A stretch of DNA of 64,000 nt from Leptolinea sp. UBA5203 (GTDB taxonomy: Bacteria > Chloroflexota > Anaerolineae > Anaerolineales > Anaerolineaceae): positions 1-64,000 of the forward strand of contig DHVR01000045.1 of assembly GCA_002412765.1 (NCBI GenBank). Direction: 5' to 3'. This document shows positions 59,151 to 64,000 of the stretch, one piece after another. Within the stretch, counting starts at the first letter, position 1. Each line of letters starts with the position of its first letter. The notes beneath the pieces are model-generated. The model was not told the origin of the DNA. It saw only the letters and a list, made by a program, of their open reading frames with translations, and ran no database searches. The position numbers and the translations under genes are program-made.

Positions 59151-59207
59151 TAGGGGTAGGTTTTATAAGCCGAGTTCATCATACTTGCTTTCAAAAACCT
59201 ACCCCTA
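59151..59207. repeat. TAGGGGTAGGTTTT inverted repeat, copy 2
   Basis: Perfect 14-base arms, TAGGGGTAGGTTTT at 59151-59164 and its complement at 59194-59207, loop of 29. It lies between convergent genes, like its sister at 41158-41210. Confidence 0.75.
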
Positions 59208-59241
59208 CAGGCATTAACGGAAAACTATGTTTGTTTTGGTT

Positions 59242-59799
59242 CTATTTGATGGATTTCCAGAATCCACGCCGAATCGGACGAACCTCTTCAGCCGTGATAA
59301 AAGCCGTATCATCCACTTCTTTAACCAGGTTCTCAATCAAGGCTAATTGTTTTCGCAGCACATCGCAATTTAAAACCGCCACCATGCCGTCCTTGCCGCG
59401 GGCAGCAATTTCTGTCACTGCAAAGCCGCTCGTTCTCAGCGATTCAGCCAATAAGCTCCCTAATTTGGTGGAGATGATGGTAAGTTTCAGATGCCCCAGC
59501 GCTAATTTATCTTCCAACCACATGCCCAATACGTTCCCAGTTGCATAACCGGACGAGTACATTAAAATGATGATTGGATTTTTTAGATCAGAAAGAACTG
59601 AACTGATGACCACGATGTAGTTCAAAGAGACCAAAAAAGCGCAAATCCAGGCTAAGGTTCGTTTTCCACGCATCATAAATAGAATTCGAACGGTGTCAAT
59701 CGCGTTGTTCGCCACTCGCAGAAAAAATATACCAAACCCTATGAGCCAGGCATCCCAGCTTAATAAAACCGACCAATCAATATGAAGAAAATTTTCCAT
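59242..59799 (-). CDS. DUF2179/UPF0316 membrane protein
   Basis: 185 residues: three membrane helices (about 10-35, 48-68, 72-92) with FFLRVANNAIDTVRILFMMRGKR, then a small soluble domain with KLTIISTKLGSLLAESLRTSGFAVTEIAARGKDGMVAVLNC, the DUF2179 pattern. The family (YebE-like, UPF0316) is uncharacterised; the soluble domain has been suggested to bind nucleotides or ions. It follows the glycogen phosphorylase gene by 13 bases on the same strand, so the two are co-transcribed. AAAGGA lies 9 bases before the ATG. Confidence 0.85.
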   Translation of the reverse strand: MENFLHIDWSVLLSWDAWLIGFGIFFLRVANNAIDTVRILFMMRGKRTLAWICAFLVSLNYIVVISSVLSDLKNPIIILMYSSGYATGNVLGMWLEDKLALGHLKLTIISTKLGSLLAESLRTSGFAVTEIAARGKDGMVAVLNCDVLRKQLALIENLVKEVDDTAFITAEEVRPIRRGFWKSIK

Positions 59800-59812
59800 G
59801 AAAGGATTTCCT

Positions 59813-61957
59813 TTATTCGCCTGCCGGTTTATATAAATCTTGAATATATTCGCGCAGCATTCTGCGCATACTGAATTGAGGCGCCAGGGTGCGAATACAA
59901 TATTTCATTTTGGCTACCCATTCTACAGGTACATTCTCTGCATTGCGGCTGCCGTAGTACAAGGGAATAATCTCGGTCTCCAAAATACGATATAAAGAAT
60001 TTGCATCATGATGATTCTGCTGGGAGGGTTCTTGTAAATCGGTTTCGTCCCCAACGACCCAGCCATTTTTACCGTCATAGGCCTCATGCCACCAGCCGTC
60101 CAGCACGGAGAAATTCAAGACACCATTCAAAGCAGCCTTCATACCGGAAGTTCCTGAGGCTTCATTGGGACGTAGCGGCGTATTCAACCAGACATCCACA
60201 CCCTGCACCATATAACGCGCAATTTTGATGTCATAATCTTCCAGGAAAATCAAGCGTCCACCTGTTCGTGGATCTTTGATCATGCGGTACAGATTTTGAA
60301 TTAATAATTTTCCGGGTTCATCCGCCGGGTGCGCTTTGCCAGCGAAAACAAATTGAACCGGTCTTTCTGTAGAATTAATAATCGCCAGCAAGCGGTCCAG
60401 ATCATCCAAGATTAAATTGGCCCTCTTGTAAGTGGCAAAGCGGCGGGCGAAGCCAATCGTCAGCACATTGGATTCCATCAATACCCCGCTGGCCACCACC
60501 TGTGAGGGTTGAATTTTTCCACTGAGCCATTTTTTACGAGCCCGTTGGTTGGCAAAATGCACCAGGCGGCGTTTCAAAAACTGGCGTACTGCCCATAATT
60601 CTCCATCCGGAATCGCTTCAATTTTCGCCCAGGTTTCGGGCAGGTCCACATTTTCCAGCCAATCCTCACCCAGATAGCGGTTATATAAATTCTTGTATTT
60701 GGCGGATAGCCAGGTGCCGGTGTGTACGCCGTTGGTCACATGCCCAATCGGGACATGATCTTCACTCAGTTCCGGCCAGAGACCATTCCACATTTTACGA
60801 GAAACCTGGCCATGTAATTTAGAAACTGCATTGCGTTGATTGGATAAATCTAAAGCCAACACCGGCATACTGAAAGTATCCCCCCAGGACTGTGTATTAT
60901 GGGCCATTTGAATAAACTCATCTCTGGATAAATTCAATTGCGGCCAAACTCTGGAGAAATACTTGTCAATCAACCATAAGGGAAATTCATCATTCCCGGC
61001 AGGAACAGGTGTGTGCGTGGTAAAGACATTATTTTTCTTTACTTTTTCCTTGGCCTCTTCCAGGGAAAGACCGGCCTTTACATATTCAAGCAACCGTTCA
61101 ATGGTTAAGAAAGCAGAATGCCCCTCATTCATGTGCCAGACAGCGGGTTCGTAACCCAACTTTCGCAGTGCACGCACACCGCCCATACCTAGTAAAATTT
61201 CCTGGGATATGCGGATATCGGAATCATTGCTGTACAATTTGGCCGTCAACTGCCGATCCGCCTCGCCATTTTCAGGTAAATTGGTATCCAATAAATACAG
61301 AGGGATTCGGCCAACCGTCATCTGCCAAACTTTCGCTGCCACCAACCTGCCTGGTAGATCCACTTGAATTTTTAGCGGTTCGCCATCTCCATCAAAAACG
61401 GTTAGAAGAGGCAGTTTTTTAAAATCCAATACATAATTGTCCGTTTCCTGCCAGCCGTCTTCTGTCAACCGTTGGGAGAAATAACCCTGATTGTAAATAA
61501 AGCCCACTGCCACCAAAGGCATCCCCATATCACTGGCTTCCTTCAGGTGATCTCCGGATAGAATACCCAATCCGCCGGCATACACAGGCAGAGATTCGTG
61601 TAAGCCAAATTCAAACGAAAAATAAGCAATTTGTTTTTTAAGCATCTCAGGATAGTGTTTGGCATAATACGGTTTGGTCTCCCCCAGATAAGCATCGAAG
61701 GATTCCATCACTTTCTGGTACATGCCCAAATAATTCGTATCATTGGCTTGAGCAGTCAGATGGGCATAGCTCACTTGCTGTAAAAATGTGATCGGATTGT
61801 GATTCACATCATCCCACAAAATCCTGTCCACCTGAGCAAACAAATCCTGTGCCTGGTGATTCCATACCCACCAGATATTGAACGCAAGTTCTCCTAACCG
61901 CTCAAGAGATTTTGGCAAATTGAATTGCGGTCGTTTTTCAACTTGAATATTTTTCAT
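59813..61957 (-). CDS. glgP: Alpha-glucan (glycogen) phosphorylase
   Basis: 714 residues of the GT35 family, short type (TIGR02094-like), which lacks the long N-terminal regulatory region of muscle or E. coli enzymes. Visible are IAYFSFEFGLHESLPVYAGG, LGILSGDHLKEASDMGMPLV, HMNEGHSAFLTIERL, TNGVHTGTW, FAGKAHPADEPGK and the PLP lysine in EASGTSGMKAALNG (near 606). It releases glucose 1-phosphate from alpha-1,4-glucan. AAGGATTAATTTA precedes the ATG at 61957; the frame to 62029 is not supported. The downstream partner is the DUF2179 gene. No other glycogen gene is in the window. Confidence 0.94.
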   Translation of the reverse strand: MKNIQVEKRPQFNLPKSLERLGELAFNIWWVWNHQAQDLFAQVDRILWDDVNHNPITFLQQVSYAHLTAQANDTNYLGMYQKVMESFDAYLGETKPYYAKHYPEMLKKQIAYFSFEFGLHESLPVYAGGLGILSGDHLKEASDMGMPLVAVGFIYNQGYFSQRLTEDGWQETDNYVLDFKKLPLLTVFDGDGEPLKIQVDLPGRLVAAKVWQMTVGRIPLYLLDTNLPENGEADRQLTAKLYSNDSDIRISQEILLGMGGVRALRKLGYEPAVWHMNEGHSAFLTIERLLEYVKAGLSLEEAKEKVKKNNVFTTHTPVPAGNDEFPLWLIDKYFSRVWPQLNLSRDEFIQMAHNTQSWGDTFSMPVLALDLSNQRNAVSKLHGQVSRKMWNGLWPELSEDHVPIGHVTNGVHTGTWLSAKYKNLYNRYLGEDWLENVDLPETWAKIEAIPDGELWAVRQFLKRRLVHFANQRARKKWLSGKIQPSQVVASGVLMESNVLTIGFARRFATYKRANLILDDLDRLLAIINSTERPVQFVFAGKAHPADEPGKLLIQNLYRMIKDPRTGGRLIFLEDYDIKIARYMVQGVDVWLNTPLRPNEASGTSGMKAALNGVLNFSVLDGWWHEAYDGKNGWVVGDETDLQEPSQQNHHDANSLYRILETEIIPLYYGSRNAENVPVEWVAKMKYCIRTLAPQFSMRRMLREYIQDLYKPAGE

Positions 61958-62180
61958 TAAATTAATCCTTTTTCTTTCTTGAATAAATTTTGATGAGTTA
62001 TTGGACTCATATTGTACAATTATTATCACAGTTTCTGAATAATTTTTAGGTTAATTAACCTGGGCAATTGTTAGAAAGCATACCAGACTTTAACATTACC
62101 GCGCTATCACGACTTAATCAATCCAATTAATGCAACAACTATGACAAGTGCACAGGAACGGATCACCCGAATATCACAAA

Positions 62181-64000
62181 TTAATGCTTCGGTTCCAGAA
62201 TTGTCACACCGGAAATTGGATAAGCACGGGTCTCGGTGTAATATTCCAGCAACGGAATGGTAATATTTTTCACCCAAGCATTGTTTTCCTCAGAGAAATA
62301 GTCCTCAACCTGACTTGTAATCTTTGGAACTTGTTTTTCAATCACAATAATTCCAAAGCGGTGATTCTGTAAATCCTGACGAAAAACCTTGAGATAGGGT
62401 TCGTTATTTGAGATGGCCATTTCCATCAACGTTAATAACTCATATTCTGGAACCAGCGGTACATTGATGTCCTCAAACATTAATAATTGGCGTTGGGAAA
62501 CAAACAACACTTCTTTACCAGCATTGTGCGCGGTTTCTGCAATAGAGAGAATCGATTGCAGCTCTTCACTGCCAACCAGCACATCAACTTTTCCACCCGA
62601 AATATTCTGATAAGATCGGTTTATATCCATATGATACATAGCAGGAAGGAGGATTAAACTAATCCATATCCAGTTAGGAAGTTTCTTTTTTACATCCGAT
62701 GGATTGAGTTGATCATCCGGAAGAGATATCAATTTCCCGGCAATCAGCCAAAGCATAACCAGCCAGGCATCCAAATTATGCAAATTTCCACCACCGCCAA
62801 TCTTGGTGCTCACCACCAAACCGCCGGCAAACAAAACAAAGTTGATGCCTAAAATAGGCAAACGCTGCCATATGTGAAACTTGGATCTGGAAAATTTTAT
62901 CGCAAGGAAAACCAGAATTGGCAGAGTCAGAAACAATATGGGCAAGATTATGCCCATTTTACTGGTGGCATTCGGAAATAATCGATACCACAACAGATCG
63001 GACGAGAAGCTGGAACCAAAAGATTCAATTTTTTCTTCCCCGGATAAAACCGCATATCCAATTTGTGCTCCCAAGGCGCTGACCAACCCCACCAGAGCGT
63101 AGACACTTGGCCAGGTAAAGTAAGCCAGGAATTTTTGTTTTCCAGGAAAGGGTGTATCTAACAGATATAGGGTTATGGCGATCATGGCAGGAACTGGGAA
63201 CCAGTTCACTCGGCTAATGCCTGCCCATATAGAGGCTAAAACCACAAAGAGGGTGGTTTTCCAGGGTTTATCCTTGTCATAGCCAAGGAAAACAATCCAA
63301 ACGCATACTAACAAGTGAAAATAAACCGGGCCTTGATACAGAAACAAAAATGACCAGACAACAAATATCCAGGCTTTGAGTCCCTTCAATGGGACTATCC
63401 TGCGCAGATAAATCCCAATAGTGATTAAGGGCATGCTGATCCACAGGATTATCTGCCAAATACGGTGAACGATAATGGAATAATCGCCCACAAAAAAGGG
63501 GATCGACTGTAGAAGATAACGGCTGGGATGTAAAAATGGCCAGGCCAAGCGCTGCCCGTACAATTGGGTTGAATTAAACAAAGAAGCGTAATAATAACGG
63601 CTGGCCTCTGACCAGGCCATTGTAAAGGGCCAGTCGGAAATGCTCTTTCGGAAACTGTAAAGCACAAAAAATAAACTGCAAAGGGAGAAAACAAAAGCCA
63701 TGCGCACAAGAAAATTGATTTTATGTTTCTGCCCAATAGCCAAAGCACCGATGATGGCGATGAACCAGAGGATATAGATTCGCAAAAATAGTCCCTCGAA
63801 GAATTTTCCAAAGAACGAATATACCAACAAAGTATAAACGCCGCTAAGCAGGATCAGAATCCCTCCCTGGATAATCGGGGGTAACTGAATGGATTGCAGC
63901 TTCTCTAAACCGTTGTTGACTTTTTTATGCGTTGCGGGAAGGCAATAGAATAGGGTCAGAGTCACCAGCAGAACGATCAGCAGGCTGTCTGCAGCCAACA
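62181..64000 (-). CDS. Polytopic membrane protein, 5' end cut by window
   Basis: The frame is open through the window end, so at least 606 residues remain and the N-terminus is missing. About a dozen hydrophobic spans (up to about residue 465 of the visible part) with loops such as SEASRYYYASLFNSTQLYGQ and GISRVNWFPVPAMIAITLYLLD, then a soluble domain (about 475-605) with KVDVLVGSEELQSILSIAET and VLFVSQRQLLMFEDINVPLV. The layout resembles GT-C membrane glycosyltransferases or O-antigen/teichoic-type polymer proteins, with a C-terminal soluble part, but no catalytic signature was recognised. The 150 bases before glgP hold no gene. Confidence 0.7.
   Translation of the reverse strand, partial: LAADSLLIVLLVTLTLFYCLPATHKKVNNGLEKLQSIQLPPIIQGGILILLSGVYTLLVYSFFGKFFEGLFLRIYILWFIAIIGALAIGQKHKINFLVRMAFVFSLCSLFFVLYSFRKSISDWPFTMAWSEASRYYYASLFNSTQLYGQRLAWPFLHPSRYLLQSIPFFVGDYSIIVHRIWQIILWISMPLITIGIYLRRIVPLKGLKAWIFVVWSFLFLYQGPVYFHLLVCVWIVFLGYDKDKPWKTTLFVVLASIWAGISRVNWFPVPAMIAITLYLLDTPFPGKQKFLAYFTWPSVYALVGLVSALGAQIGYAVLSGEEKIESFGSSFSSDLLWYRLFPNATSKMGIILPILFLTLPILVFLAIKFSRSKFHIWQRLPILGINFVLFAGGLVVSTKIGGGGNLHNLDAWLVMLWLIAGKLISLPDDQLNPSDVKKKLPNWIWISLILLPAMYHMDINRSYQNISGGKVDVLVGSEELQSILSIAETAHNAGKEVLFVSQRQLLMFEDINVPLVPEYELLTLMEMAISNNEPYLKVFRQDLQNHRFGIIVIEKQVPKITSQVEDYFSEENNAWVKNITIPLLEYYTETRAYPISGVTILEPKH

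Overview
The window reads as chromosome of an anaerobic, non-phototrophic member of the Chloroflexota, most likely class Anaerolineae. This is inference from content: lipoproteins with Ser/Thr/Pro linkers and NBR1-type Ig domains, a eukaryote-type citrate synthase, amino-acid fermentation genes built on oxygen-sensitive enzymes, and many small inverted repeats of the GTAGGGGC...GCCCCTAC kind between genes. No rRNA, tRNA, CRISPR array, transposase or phage gene was recognised.

Layout. 1-5.5 kb: a truncated GGDEF-EAL protein, pyruvate oxidase (poxB), osmC and a YwaF-like membrane protein. 5.8-13.7 kb: malic enzyme plus the oxidative branch of the citrate cycle, with icd-acnA on one strand and iclR-citrate synthase on the other, divided by a symmetric divergent promoter inside a palindrome. 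13.7-20.6 kb: a C39-like lipoprotein, a small membrane protein and a hisC-iorA-iorB-ADP-forming acyl-CoA synthetase operon that fits fermentation of aromatic amino acids. 20.7-29.3 kb: an IclR-controlled operon with two molybdenum hydroxylase large subunits, two FAD parts and two [2Fe-2S] parts. 29.3-33.2 kb: repeat-rich DNA around a small PH-like membrane protein and a TPR protein ending in a SecD-like head. 33.2-36.1 kb: sulfur assimilation; metY follows a SAM-I riboswitch and cysK follows a leader that encodes a Met-Cys-Met-Cys-Met peptide and a terminator hairpin. 36.2-40.1 kb: a response regulator, then a glycyl radical enzyme with its activase, which matches trans-4-hydroxy-L-proline dehydratase residue by residue. 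40.4-46.5 kb: an Ig-domain lipoprotein, a second-type DNA polymerase III alpha, PilZ and DegV proteins. 46.6-51.3 kb: a MerR/CarH-like regulator without the cobalamin-ligand histidine, divergent from a DevBCA-like ABC exporter. 51.5-57.5 kb: envelope proteins (pseudo-PP2C/propeller protein, LamG-like lipoprotein, three-repeat secreted protein, Ig-domain lipoprotein). 57.7-64 kb: an NfeD-type protease, a DUF2179 protein, glycogen phosphorylase and a truncated polytopic membrane protein.

Together the genes suggest a fermenter of peptides and sugars. Amino acids such as hydroxyproline and aromatic residues would be degraded through radical and ferredoxin-linked enzymes, ATP gained at the ADP-forming ligase, glycogen used as a store, and 2-oxoglutarate made through citrate synthase, aconitase and isocitrate dehydrogenase. 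Coordinates of starts were adjusted to ribosome binding sites where the longest frame was implausible.
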